DNA from: Pomacea canaliculata | Lineage: Eukaryota; Mollusca; Gastropoda; Architaenioglossa; Ampullariidae | Assembly: GCF_003073045.1 (NCBI RefSeq) | Contig: NC_037598.1 | Span: forward strand, 15,414,486-15,478,485 | Direction of reading: 5' to 3' | DNA: 64,000 nucleotides | The notes under the pieces: model-generated | What the model saw: only the letters and a program-made list of their open reading frames with translations | Databases searched by the model: none | Told to the model about the DNA's origin: nothing | Shown here: piece after piece, positions 1-50,177 of the stretch | How the letters are laid out: each line of letters starts with the position of its first letter | Numbering within the stretch: the first letter of the stretch is position 1 | Position numbers and translations under genes: made by a program

Positions 1-3000
1 AGAGACACAGAAGACTGCAGATGAAGAATGGATTGTTGTACACTGTGATGATTGTCAGTTGATTGTTTTTATGAATTCATCTGTAGTAATGACTGTTTGC
101 CAGGAAGTGCAGGAACAAAAATATGCTTTTTACTGTGGTTTCCTGGAGACAGTAGGTACAATGTTGGTGGAATCAAGATGGTATAGTCCCAGTTTGCCAC
201 ACATCGTGTGGCTCAGCATTTAAAGGCCTGCGTCCATTTTACCTTCCATGTCTTCATGTACATACAATGGCACACTGTACATACCTCTTAGCACCTAACA
301 AGGGGAGACCAACATCTAGTATTGGCAAAGCAATGGCCACTTTTAAAAGCTGTTATAGAGCCACATGTATTCTTATCATTAGCCATTTTTTAAATCTCAT
401 CAAATTTTCCCAGTTTAAACAATAACTCATTTTCCATGAGTCTTGGTATTGTGTACATCAAGAAAAGTAGTAATATTAAAAAAGTGTATGTACTTTTCCC
501 TGACAAGATCTCATCTGGAAGAGTGTTGTTACAGCATGTGTTGGTTGCATCGGGGAGTATAGGTTTCTGTAAAAGCAAATGAACTGAGGGCATGAAGAGA
601 TGTTGTGATGTCCTATAACAACAGACTTGCTTTTCACAGAGACTCTTGCCTCATTGCACATGACATACACAAGGCCTAGCCCATATCTTTGTTGTAATGT
701 GTTGGCTGCTCAAACCAATACCTATACTTTTCTTCCTCTGAATTTTTTTCCTATCATTGGAGAACTTCTTGTTGATATAATAACAGCACCATTAAACTTC
801 ATATTTCTCTTTTAGATCTCTTCCTGATTATGTATTATGACAAAAAGCATCCAAGACAGTTTTATTTGGCAGATTATTTGGTATTTGCATGATTGTCACA
901 TTTTAAAGACATTTAATTTTAGCTTGGGTCACAGTAGGTGCTTTTTTATGGTTAGTGTGGGGAAAGTTATGATAGGTTTCATCAGTTGCAATGACTTGAA
1001 TGAAATCGGGATTCATCACAACTTACCATATAAATCCAGTTCATATGCCAGCAAGCCAACAGTTTTTGTTTTGTTTAATGTTTTTAAAAAATTTACCATA
1101 GCTGTAATTGTTGCAGGCAAGTTTTTTTTTTTTTTTAAAGCATTGCTGGTGCCATGTCAGATGCTACAATTGAAAAAATGTAGTTTATGATGCTTTTTCT
1201 TTGACTTCAGTGGCCAGTGGGAAAAGTACAGGTGAAAAAAAATCACTTTCTGCAGAAATTTAATTCTTTTTTATCTTTAAAGATTAAAAAGAAAATCATC
1301 TTTTTTGACTTTTGCTATCAGAAACCAGATGTAATAATGTAATATACTGATGAGAGTTGATTCTCTACTCACAAAGTGACAATAGCTGTGTTTTAACAGC
1401 AGCTGCACCGCTGGCAGTCCATTGTAGCAACCAGGTTGGGTGTGCAGGTACACAATGCTAGAGATGGACTCGTGCGTCAGCAGTATGGTGCCACTGCAAC
1501 GCTCGCTAACTGTAGATAGTAGGCCTTACTGCAGCATAAAAGAGTATGCAAATAATTTGGAGTAGAGACCCTTAGGGAGTGGTTCTCTAGACTGCAAAAA
1601 TCCACTTCTGGAGCAAGTCTCCTGTCACAGGTGAAGCAGGCAAAATCTAAGTTGTATATAGACGCCATTAAAATGCGTAGCTGCGTAGGGAACAAGCCCA
1701 GTTCACACACTTCTCTCTCATTCCTGATGTAATTTATTTACAAGGGTTTTTTTTCAGTTTTACTAATTTATTGTGTACTGAAGAAAGTAGTGTTCATATT
1801 GCAGATCTTTTAAGTTGCACTAACAACGGTGGTTGTAATGCCACAGGACTTCACTGTCCATAGAAAATTGTGGTTTGAAAAAAAAATAGAGATGCAAAGT
1901 CAGAATTTGTTTCATGGTTGCCAAAAGTGAAATCAATAAAAAATATAAGAGAAATGAAGTCTTTTCTTTTCAGTTGCCCGCCTACAATGCTACCTTATTG
2001 CATTTGACCCACACAACCTGTTCACTTGCTTCTAAATGTTGTATGAATAGACAATCGTGACTTGCATGCTTCACACTCTAGTCTACTTGCAAGAAAAGTC
2101 CAGGATGTTCAAGTATGGTGCAGTAAACCAAATGTTTGCATTCCACCTTTATATCCTAGCTTCCTTTAGAATGTGCACAAATAGAGCAAGAGCAAAAGAA
2201 GAAAACAAAACCTAGCTCAAGCTCTAACAGCTTTCATCTATGGAATGAGTAAGCAAGCAGATTTTGTTTAACATTTTAATTTCAATTTGAAAAGATTTGT
2301 CGGCAACTAAAAAAAACTTGAAAAATCACAAAGGTTATTAAAAGAATGGGCTAATCTTGCTCTCTGTTGCTCAAATAGTTGAAATTTGTATGTACTTTCA
2401 GTTTTTTTTCACTGTCACACTTGCATTGACAACACTCTGTCTTGTTCAATCTACAACACTCTAAATGTCTTTCGTCACTGGCTTATTTTTATTACATCTG
2501 CAAACAGCACTTTTTTTCCTTTTGCCATGCTGAACAATACATGATAGCTTTCAAGTGTCAAAACCCTTTTTATCAAACACCAGAAAAAAATGAAATATAA
2601 ACTACTAAATTAAATCGTGGGGTTGGGGAGATCACTCCAAATGCAGCCTCCCAAGCATCCTTACAAATGAAACTATAAGATATTCTTATATGTATAAATA
2701 TGTACACACACACACGCTGGTGATAAAGCTGAAACTTTACAACCAATCTCCCCCACACACTGTAACCAACAGTGAAATCTAAGTTTGTAAATACCCAACG
2801 AGTATCTACATTTAACACACACGGTAGTATTTGTCATAGTCCAAGCAGCTGAGCCATCCAAGACGGTAAATTCAAGCGACAATAGACCCATTTCTTCAGA
2901 AACAAATGACATGAAAAATTTTGGTCAATATCAATATCAATATTCAGTCACTATCATCTGCCAATGATCATGAAAAACCAAATGGCATTCTTATGCTAGC

Positions 3001-3690
3001 TGAAACAGACTTAGCAAGCATTACCAGATAAAGAATGGCTGACATGCTATGTGGGCCCATTAAATCTGGTAGGAAAAGATGTTTGAGGGTCACTAATTTC
3101 CCGCTCTTGAGTGAACACTGCAGCCTCTGGTCATTATTTAGCTGTACACAAGAAAATAGTGCTTCTGATATTTTGGCAAATATATACATATCTTAAAACT
3201 ACATATACAATTTCTCCCTACCAATTATATGTGGTGTTCCTGCAGTCCTAATCTATAGATCAGCAGTAAAAACTAATTCTGATTACAGTTACATCTCCTT
3301 TTCCAAAAGAAAACTTAAAGCCATTGCCAGCTCAAAATAAAACCATTTGCTCTTGGTGTTCAATATTTTGATGCTAAACTCTTAAGAGCATTCCTGTGAA
3401 CTGCAGCCAAAATTCCACAGAATCCTCTACTGTAACACCGATCTTTAAAAATAAATTGTAAATGTTTTCGTGAACAGTAACCTTCATCCTTTTCAAAAAC
3501 ATTGGTATCTGGCCTGTTCACTGCATAACTCATACACAAACACTGACAAATATAAATACATTTAAATGATAGTGTGCAAAATCATAAAGAAAACAGCACA
3601 GGACAACATGGGGTAGTAAACTGATCCATTCAGTTGCAGTTAGGAACACATCAACAAGGCGACCAATATACTGCAACAAATTCCCACAGA
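1..3690. other. Left intergenic region, no confident gene
   Basis: This AT-rich stretch holds short ORFs on both strands, none with a recognisable domain or convincing splice structure. A polyadenylation-type AATAAA on the plus strand near 1935 would suit the end of a gene entering from the left. Homopolymer runs (T tract near 1122-1136) and a short CA tract near 2705-2715 are present. The minus-strand KDM5 3' UTR could reach into the right part. I see no RNA gene or intact mobile element here. Confidence 0.5.
2..223 (+). CDS. Possible terminal coding fragment of a gene entering from the left
   Basis: An open frame runs from the window edge to a TAA at 221-223 (73 codons). It contains a Cys-x2-Cys motif (VHCDDCQ) followed by further cysteines, which could be part of a small zinc-binding fold. 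No family was recognised, and the short length in AT-rich sequence makes chance likely. A splice-acceptor-like ACTGCAG lies at 14-20, so the true exon might begin at 21. The call is tentative. Confidence 0.2.
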   Translation, partial: ETQKTADEEWIVVHCDDCQLIVFMNSSVVMTVCQEVQEQKYAFYCGFLETVGTMLVESRWYSPSLPHIVWLSI

Positions 3691-6167
3691 ATTTGATCCT
3701 GCATTTGATAAGTCTTTATTTAAAACCTTTTGTACAGCAGAAAGTGTGCCTTCAGTAATCTGGACTCCCCCCCACTCCCCATCCCAAAGTCTTTGGCCCT
3801 TTTAAGGATGCTGCTTAAATTCTTCGTTGACAAAAATATTTAAAAATAAAAAGCACTTTCTTCTCTCCTGTGCACTATGAGGAGATCAAAGCCCTTCCTT
3901 ACAATGACAGCTGTGTTAGTGTTCTGAAGTGATCTGCATGACCCTTTAACCTGTCTTTTCTCCACCAGATTAAGAGGTTTAGTCAACTGCTACTTCAGTT
4001 TACACTCAAGCCAAAACTGTGGGCATTCACAGATGCCACAAGTACAAATATGATGACCACAGTGCAGCCTAGCATGTTTGACTTCATACACTTTCAAACA
4101 CTGCCAAATTAAAACCAGAAACAGTGGAAATGACATTTTTTACAGCACTATCATCAACACACATCCAAATATTACAGATTAAAAGGAAACTGTATTAAGG
4201 ATATTAGATGTTCACAATTTTCTCATTGCTTTGCTACAAGATGGGATTTCAAACCCCCATTTTTAACACCATGTGACAAGCAAAGAAATCTATTTCAGGC
4301 AACAGAGTATGTACATTTGTTTGCATCAGTTCACATAAAAATCATGAACCTGATCAAGTGTGATCCTGCATGAAAGAAATATCCAAGAATTTATCTTTGG
4401 AAATCTGCCCTTAACAGCACACCTAACACAGCCAACTTTTGGTGGTGTTTTTATTTTTTAAATCCCACAGTCTAGTTGCCAAAGGGCTAATCAACATAAG
4501 TGTGTAGGGCACAGAATGTGGAAGAAAAGGCCCAACCCTCTCCTTCCACTAATTTAATCTCCCCTGATAAAATCGCACTCATTTTTTCCGGACAGCTGCT
4601 GAATAGGCAGGGTAAATATTCTAAGCACAGGCTTCAGCATGCAGCACAGAGTGATCTTCTCTTCCACAGCTGTGCACTAGCCACCAGGCTTCTCTTAAAT
4701 ATGGTCACAACAGCTCAGGACAGAAAAACACAAGAACCACATAAATGTTCACTGAATATCTAAAACAAATAGCCTTAACTTGCAAGTTTGTGTATTGTTC
4801 CCAGTAGAAGGGGTCAGGGGAGCAGCTCAAGACTGTAAAGCAATTTTTCATTCACAACAATTCATGGAAAGGGCATTCATTTCATAAAACACCAGGTGAC
4901 AGAACATTAAATAAAATAATCCTCCTTTAATTTTCATTCTTTCAGCCCTAGAAGATTACACTTTCCGAATGAAACAAGGAACTTTCATCAGAATGCACAC
5001 ACCTATCAACTATTGAACTTGACCAGGCACTCATAAGAACCTTAACTTCTAGACTGAAAAGCAAAAAGTTAACTCCCTGAGAGATGTTACTGGATAACAA
5101 AGTATTAATGCTTTTTTTCCCCCTCTACATCTGTTCACGCCCATACCCCTGGCTGCAAAACACTGAAGTGCAAGATTTTCCTGTCAACACTAACAACAAA
5201 ATTTTTGTTTAAAAAGCATCCTGGCAAGAATCAACATTTCATAATAATTACAGGGTTTGGGAAGACCTGCTCATTTGGTATTGTGCCCAAACAAAGTGAA
5301 CAGAATTCACTAATTAGCTACTGTAATGGGGAACAGTCCTCTCCTAACCCAATGAAAATCTGTACAAAATCCAGATTCTGACAACTTATCTCAAGTAAAC
5401 ACTTCCAAACACAAGACTATAGCAAATAGAGTCAACAACAATCTTCTCTTAATTTTCTAGTAATGTCACACAGGGGATCATTCCATGGCAGTGAAGAACC
5501 CCAATTTGTTAGATGTTCACCTTGAAGAAAATGTACAACTTACCTGCAAGCTACCTCAGTTCAGGGGAAGATGGTTTAAATGCTAACAAATGCTAGAAAA
5601 AAAAAATCATGTTAACTTTCAAGTGATTTCACTTGAAGGGACATTCCAGACTGCTTCACACAATACCAGAACATCCAGCATGCATTCTGCTCTGATGCTT
5701 CAGATATTCCAGTCGCTTGGTGGTGTGTGCTTGATCAGCCAGGCTCACTCTTCTTAACACATTGATTTGATTCTTTGTTCTTGTTACTCTTACAAAAGTG
5801 CCAACAAAGAAAGCGCTGCCAGTTGGCTAACTTTGCTGTGAGAACTCATACATCCCTGGGGAAATCACACACACTCTCACACAGCCACAGAGCATGTAAA
5901 CTTACAAACATGGATAAACTATAAACTTACAACGTAATAAGCTTTACAAAAACTCCCACACTGACGAAAACTAGAAAACAAAGCATGAGGTGTATGATGA
6001 GGGAAAAAAGGCTGGAAGTGATGAGCAGTGGGGTATGACTAGAAGACATGACCAAGAGCAACATGTAGTGGGAAAAAGATGAGAGTGGTGCTGACAGTAG
6101 ATAGTGAAAGGAAGGGGTACTGCTAATGACCTCACACACACAACGCTCTCCCTTCCTTGTATCACTC
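3691..6167 (-). other. KDM5: Probable 3' UTR of the KDM5 gene
   Basis: This sequence directly follows the KDM5 stop codon on the minus strand and carries no coding signal on either strand. An AATAAA on the minus strand (TTTATT at 3715-3720 on plus) is one possible polyadenylation signal. Others exist nearby (for example 4449-4455 and 2486-2491), so the end of the transcript is uncertain. Confidence 0.4.
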
Positions 6168-38384
<32,217 letters not shown>

Positions 38385-40616
38385 CCTCACGATTCTCATT
38401 GGAAAGGTTGTTAAAATATTTTGTTGTATGAATGATCTGTCTGCATAAACATGTTGATGAAAAAAATGGATAAAACTGATGTTTTAGTTTTTGGTCCTCT
38501 TCTCCATAATTTGTGAATTTTTTTATTTTTTTTTTTTTAAAGCTGTATAAAAATGACCAAGGCAAAGATGTTAAGCTATATCTCAGACCTTCTGATGTAC
38601 ATTTTCTATTCCTCCTTTGATTACTTATTATATATTTTTAGTGCGCCTTTAGAAAGTGCAGACTGCTGACAAAAGAAATTAGCAGACACACATGGTTCAA
38701 AAATCATTTTCGTGGAATAGAAAATATCCTAACCATTCTGCTTGAGAACATTGTATATTAAAGGGTCACCACCACCACACAGCTTCTCATGCAAAATCAT
38801 CTTTTGCTTGATCTTAAGACCAAAATACACATATTACTTACCTTTTAAGTTATTACATAATCATTACACACCAAAAACTTGATGTGCTCTAACCAGGTTA
38901 AATCAGTAGGTCTCCACAGTCAGAGGAGCTATTGTATCAATAAGAATCATGCACAACTTCCTAATTACATATTTTTTGTATGATGGCAGCATTGGGTGTG
39001 AGCATCTTGGTATTGTATTCATGATTGTTCAAGAAAAAAGCTGCTTTCCTCCACTTCACACATACCAAATTTTTTCCATCGTTGGAGCCTTCATCATTAC
39101 ACTTTGTAAGCATTAAATCATAAAACAACAGGACATATCACTACCAACACAAACATTTCATGTTGTGTTTCAATTATTTCAAAACATTTTGACGTTTTTA
39201 TTTAGTTGGTTTTTTGTGATTTTATGAGTACTCAGTGCTTCATGTAAACCAAAAGTTACTACATTGTTTTGTTGTGTTTTTTTTTATTCGAAGATGCACA
39301 ACAAATTATCAGTTACAAAAAAAATCACTGCATGCTACAGTTGTGTAGTAACCTAACTAGAAGTCTTAATAGATGCATGTCTAATATGAATAGCTAATGT
39401 ATTTAATGCATGACACTTGAGCATAAGTCAATTAGTCTGTGTTAAATTTTCTTGTAGTTTGTTGACAGATTGGTCATGCTTTGTGACATTCTAAATAAAA
39501 CTGGCTTGCAAACAAGAGGTGTGGAGAAGTCCCACATAATTTTGTCAAACGCCCTGCTTACTATACTTTAAAAATACTAATGTTTTCAAAACTGAGAAAA
39601 CCTTTCAAAATATGTAGCAACTACAATTAGAAATTACATATTGGCTTAGATGATGTAGATTTACTTTTTATATTTATTTCATGAAGACACTGTATTTGAT
39701 CAAAAACTAGTTTAGTAAATCACTGATAGTCACAATAATAATAAGAATTTTGCTACTCATGAGCTATAAAGTGAAATAAGTTACTGTTGTGCTAATGAAA
39801 ATAAACTCTAATTTGACATGCACTTGGTGTGATAAACCTTGCCGACCTGTTTAAAATGTAGAAAACTGCATTTAGACATTCCCTTAACCCTATGCATACA
39901 AAAACCAAAAAAAAAAAAAAAAAGGTTAAGGATCTAAGGATTGTTTTTGGTTGGTCGAATTAAAGTATTATCAAAGCTTAATGAGATCAGAAGGGAATTA
40001 GAAAATAGTGTGTGTTTGATGCTTATTTCTTTCTCCTTTCTCTTCCTCCACTCCCCCTCCCAAGTCTGCTACACTACACAGCTATATATATATATGTGTG
40101 TTTTATTAGAGTAAGAAATAGGCAGAATGTCTTGAAAGTGTAAAATTGAAAACTGAAAAAGCGAATAATCTGTGATAGCTGGCATCATTAGCTGTACTTT
40201 ATTATATGCCGATTGTATACCTTTATAGATATTAGTGCATGTGATGTAGAGCCTATTGCATTTATAAAGTGTGATGTACACTGTATTCTGTTTGTGATCA
40301 GAGGCAGTTTACTTGTAAAATCATGTAAAGAAATACTTGGCATGTTCAATAAGTGTTAGAACCAACGAGCATAAAGCATTGTTAGTTGCATATATTATTA
40401 GGGTTTAGTTTTCCTTTTGCTTGGATGCCTGATGTTTGCAATCATTTAAATGTGACAGCTGCTGCTGTTCCTGATCATAAGTGTCTGAAATAAAATGAAG
40501 TATAATTTCCTTCATAGAATTTTTGATTTTCATCATCATGGGCAATTCTTTTTTAATGCTTTAGACTATCATGTTTGCTAAAAACTTCATCTTATATATA
40601 GAAAATACTTCTTCGT

Positions 40617-40842
40617 GCCAGCAGCCATCACCATCCTAAATAAAAGACACGAGGACTCGTAGGTCTACTGGCACCTGCGACAAAACCTATTTGTTTGTGA
40701 GAATGTGTAGGTGCGCATGTATGTTAAATGTCTGTATGAGTGTGTATGCCCGCCCATCATATTATATGTGTTTGTGACCAAAAGAAAATTTCTTTCTTGT
40801 GTTCCTCGACAGACAATAAAGTTTGATTTGATTTGATTCTTG
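40617..40842 (+). repeat. SINE-like element with TTTGA-type tail
   Basis: The segment ends CAATAAAGTTTGATTTGATT, a short tandem tail of the type that terminates many animal SINEs and LINEs. The body has several GTGTG-rich stretches and no ORF. The family was not identified. Confidence 0.4.
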
Positions 40843-41295
40843 ACCTCATTGGAAGTTCCCCCTTACACAGCAGGTTGCTCAGCATCTCAAAGACTCTGAA
40901 GTAGTGAAATGAGGTGTGTGGGGAGGGTATGGATGGGAATAAACTCTGGTAATACTATGTCATAATTCATGAAATACTGCTCTCTTATAGAAACAACAAA
41001 ACTGTTTCTCATTAAAAATTCCTGCATCAGATCAATAGAATGAGCAGGTACAGAGTAGTGCACATTTCTCAGTCACCATCAAATCCAGCTTGCTTTAACA
41101 GAACCAGCTTGCCACAAGCTTCTTATAAATCTTCCATCAATGTTACCATTCTACCAAAAAAAAAAAAAACCCGAAAAAGTATATGAAAATAGCTTCTGAT
41201 GTTTGCTTTTGCTTTGCCTTGATCTATTATTTCATTTCTCGATCATATATTTATGAGCAAAAGCAAGAATAGTGAATATGGAGTGCTCCTGCACA

Positions 41296-41301
41296 TTTAT
41301 T
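41296..41301 (-). terminator. Candidate polyadenylation signal of the protease gene
   Basis: The minus strand reads AATAAA about 26 bp past the protease stop codon, a close but plausible distance. Confidence 0.55.
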
Positions 41302-41326
41302 TACAAAATTCTTTCCCCTCTTGTAC

Positions 41327-47148
<5,822 letters not shown>

Positions 47149-50050
47149 GCTTCAGAGTAAGAAGATACACAAATAGCAGATGAAGAACATCCAGCCGTGG
47201 CCCAATAAGACAAGGGCGTAAAAAAGCGGTCTGGTGAAGTCTGCAAGGCTACCACCGACGGGTGATCTCCAGCTGGTGTTTCTTAAATAAGGGTGTGCGA
47301 GGCTGATGGTGGGAACCTTACTTTAACGTGCACATTATGCATTCTTCGCGCATGCACAGTGCGTGCGGCGGGTACCCAGGGAAGCACGCCGCCTGTTGGT
47401 GCAGGTAGGTCCCTACAACGGCCACCCGCTAAACAGAGTGGCGGGGATAACGAGGTCTTGTTTGCCACCCAGGATGGAGTGCAAACGTTCTCGCTTCTGT
47501 GGGCCCTCGGCGAAGACTTTGAGAAATTGTTTGAAGTGGCGGAAAGAGTCCGCCTGGTGTTAGCTGCTGATGAAGTCATGCACCCGCTGTCACAAGCGGG
47601 TATCCGTGGCATGCGAGGCACGAAGTGGCTCGACTAAGCAAATCTCGTTCTGGAAACAGTAGGGTTGCGATCGCACTTTTCGTAGCGGACACACCTACAT
47701 AAATTATTCCTTTCCTAATGTTTCTCTACACTTTTGGTGTGAAATGATTGGATGAATACTTCATTAATAAAAGTGTGAGCTTCATTTTACATGAGAACAT
47801 TTCCAATAATTGTGGTGTTTTAACAACTAAATGAAGTTTAAAATGCTTGCATTAAATAAAGGCTTAATGGGGTGGACAATTTTTGCTCCTATGGACTCTA
47901 GGTTCAGCTCAGTGGGTGAGATTTTTTCTCAAATGCAGGTGAAGACCCCTCTTCCGTTCTTAAGATCCACGCCGACTAGCTTCACCAATTAACAAACGGT
48001 AGAGGCCTTCACAACATAATTATATTCATGTACAACCTGGAGTCTGTTGTTGAGCTCTTTCTATGGTGATCTCTCGTTCACTCGATCCCTCTCGGAGATG
48101 TATAGATACAAGTCCGTGCTCTCATAGAACACTCTCTAAAATTATGGCATCAGATGTGTCCTGCATAAAAGATTTCTTATGCTGGTATTGTTTCATCTGG
48201 AGTCAGTGGTAACGTCTTAGAATGTAGAAAATAAACATACGAGCAGTCAATGCCTGTCAAACATACCATACAACCTTCGCTTAGTCGAGACGAATATTCC
48301 AGCCAATTTTGGTGAGGATTCGACAAAAGATATAGATGAGGTCAGAGGTCACCACGAATCCCCCAACACACACACACACTTTATAATATTTTGTCAACTC
48401 TTTACACTATTGTCAAGTTTAACAGATAAAATTTTTCGATTTAGTCACATATTTGACATTTGTCTCTTTAAGACCCTGTACGTGTTAAGCTCCTAGACGC
48501 ACGTGAAAACTAGTTGACTGCCAAGACAAACTGTTGAAAAACAGATGGAAAAGGTCACTTTGTGCTTGCTGTTCGCTCTACAGAAAAGAGAACCACATCC
48601 CCGACTCTAAATCCATCCACACCACCAAGAGGTAGACAAAATTTGTCTTTGTTGGTCTGCCAAGACAGAGAGAGGTAAAGTTGGGGAGAGACAAGCAGAC
48701 GCCAGTCTTCCATTCCTTCCCACATTTTTCATTCTGAATTTCAATTTTGACCATCGGGCAGATCGACCAGACTATCTGGCATTATTGTGATATCCTCTAT
48801 GCGTGTAATTCACCTTGGCTTGCATGCACAGACATCAGCAAAGAAGTGACAAGACCTACTGGTTTCATTAAATATGCCAAACCTCGGATAAGAGCATGTC
48901 CTGTTTAAGGTCCCGAGGGTGTGCATACAACCTATACTTTCTTCCTATTGCAGTCGGAGTTCACGGTGTGAGAATGTGCACTTTGGCTGGTAGGCATTGC
49001 AACTGTTCACAATAGATTTCAGTGCATATGCATTCTCTCAACACACACACCACAATATTTTTCATCAATAAATCTATGTATCTGTGAAGCGATCGGCACA
49101 CCAAGAGCGCATGAACGATGTAAATGCAATGCGCCATGTCAGGTCATCTGCACAATACACTCTCATGATCAGGCTCTATGGGCTTTCAATACGGAATTCG
49201 AGCAATTCAGAATTCAGAATTCAGAAGAAGGTCCGGTTTACGAGCAGATACACCTGGAGTTATTGAGCAGCAGAAACTGCAATCGGGGTGGCACTTTTTC
49301 TTCAGTGTCTTGTTTTGTTTGCTGCCGTGGAAAAGCCAAGGAGCTATAAAAACACCTGTCGCCGCCGTGCATGGAGGAACAGGCGGTAACTACAGAAAAT
49401 GCATGTCATACTTTGTACACTGGGTTGGGCAGCAAAGTTTTGTCTTTCAATGAAATCCGGAAAAATTGTTTTCTGCCACATGTGTGTTGTAACTTGCATA
49501 CGTGCATGTTGGTTTATGTAAAGCGATTTGAACCTGGCATCTGGAATATGGCGTTATATAATTTTCACCATCAAGTTTTCTTGTTAACCCCGTTTTCCAC
49601 GATTTGTTTTTCTTCAGTGCAAGATGTTGCGGTACAAAGAGGTCGCCATTATTTTCTTGGCAACAACCAGTTTGTTCACAAATTACTATTGATTAAATGA
49701 CTTTGTTGAAAGAGCCGACTGGTGGTTCTCTTGCAGGCTAGCAATTGAAAAACGCAAGACTGATGCCGAATAGGAGACAGCACAAAGGATGCAAGAACAA
49801 GATACTACACACATAGGCCATTTTTGCCTACCACTTCAGGTAAGCAATCTTTAGGAAAATGTACACCTTCTTCCGACAATGAATTAAAAATTGTGTCATT
49901 CTAATGCTGCATTGAAAATTTTCATGCACATAAATACTGTACAAATGTTTTATGGCTTACACACCCTCATATAAGGATACTTGAAAAATGTCACCATGGC
50001 AAATGTGAATTAACATTCATAAATATAACAACAAGCACAGTATTATGTAA
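47149..50050. other. Intergenic region between protease and THOC7
   Basis: No coding exon with recognisable domain was found on either strand. Short ORFs at 47283-47637 and 49084-49700 show no family features. The left part should hold the protease promoter and possibly an unrecognised first exon. A CA microsatellite occurs at 48367-48380 and an ATTCAGA triplication at 49204-49226. Confidence 0.5.
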
Positions 50051-50053
50051 CTG

Positions 50054-50059
50054 TTTATT
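50054..50059 (-). terminator. THOC7: Candidate polyadenylation signal of THOC7
   Basis: The minus strand reads AATAAA about 120 bp past the THOC7 stop codon, a typical distance for a short 3' UTR. Confidence 0.6.
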
Positions 50060-50177
50060 CAGCATACACACCAAAATCTCCACAATAAAACAGGTACAAA
50101 AGGAGCAAATAATTGGGCTCTCCTTCAGTCACAATCAACCAATCTGTTTCTCATATGCAATTATTCCATGCACTGTG

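Larger units (their letters stand above)
38385..41326. other. CCDC77 3' UTR and spacer to the convergent protease gene
   Basis: The first part is probably the CCDC77 3' UTR, with a candidate AATAAA at 39494-39499 and another near 39799. No coding signal is seen. A SINE-like tail lies at 40617-40840. The protease polyadenylation signal (AATAAA on minus, 41296-41301) marks the right side. A TA tract occurs at 40083-40096. Confidence 0.55.

Noticed and set aside
837..1190. 117-codon ORF on plus
   Set aside because: AT-rich with a poly-Phe run from a T tract, no domain and no splice context; most likely chance.
47283..47637. Overlapping ORFs on both strands upstream of the protease
   Set aside because: GC-rich local sequence opens both strands; neither has a signal peptide, domain or clear junction to the CBM14 exon.
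47899..47970. tRNA-like box A (AGCTCAGTGGGTGAG)
   Set aside because: No matching box B and no cloverleaf could be folded downstream.
49084..49700. Chain of short plus-strand ORFs
   Set aside because: No shared frame, no splice logic and no recognised motif.
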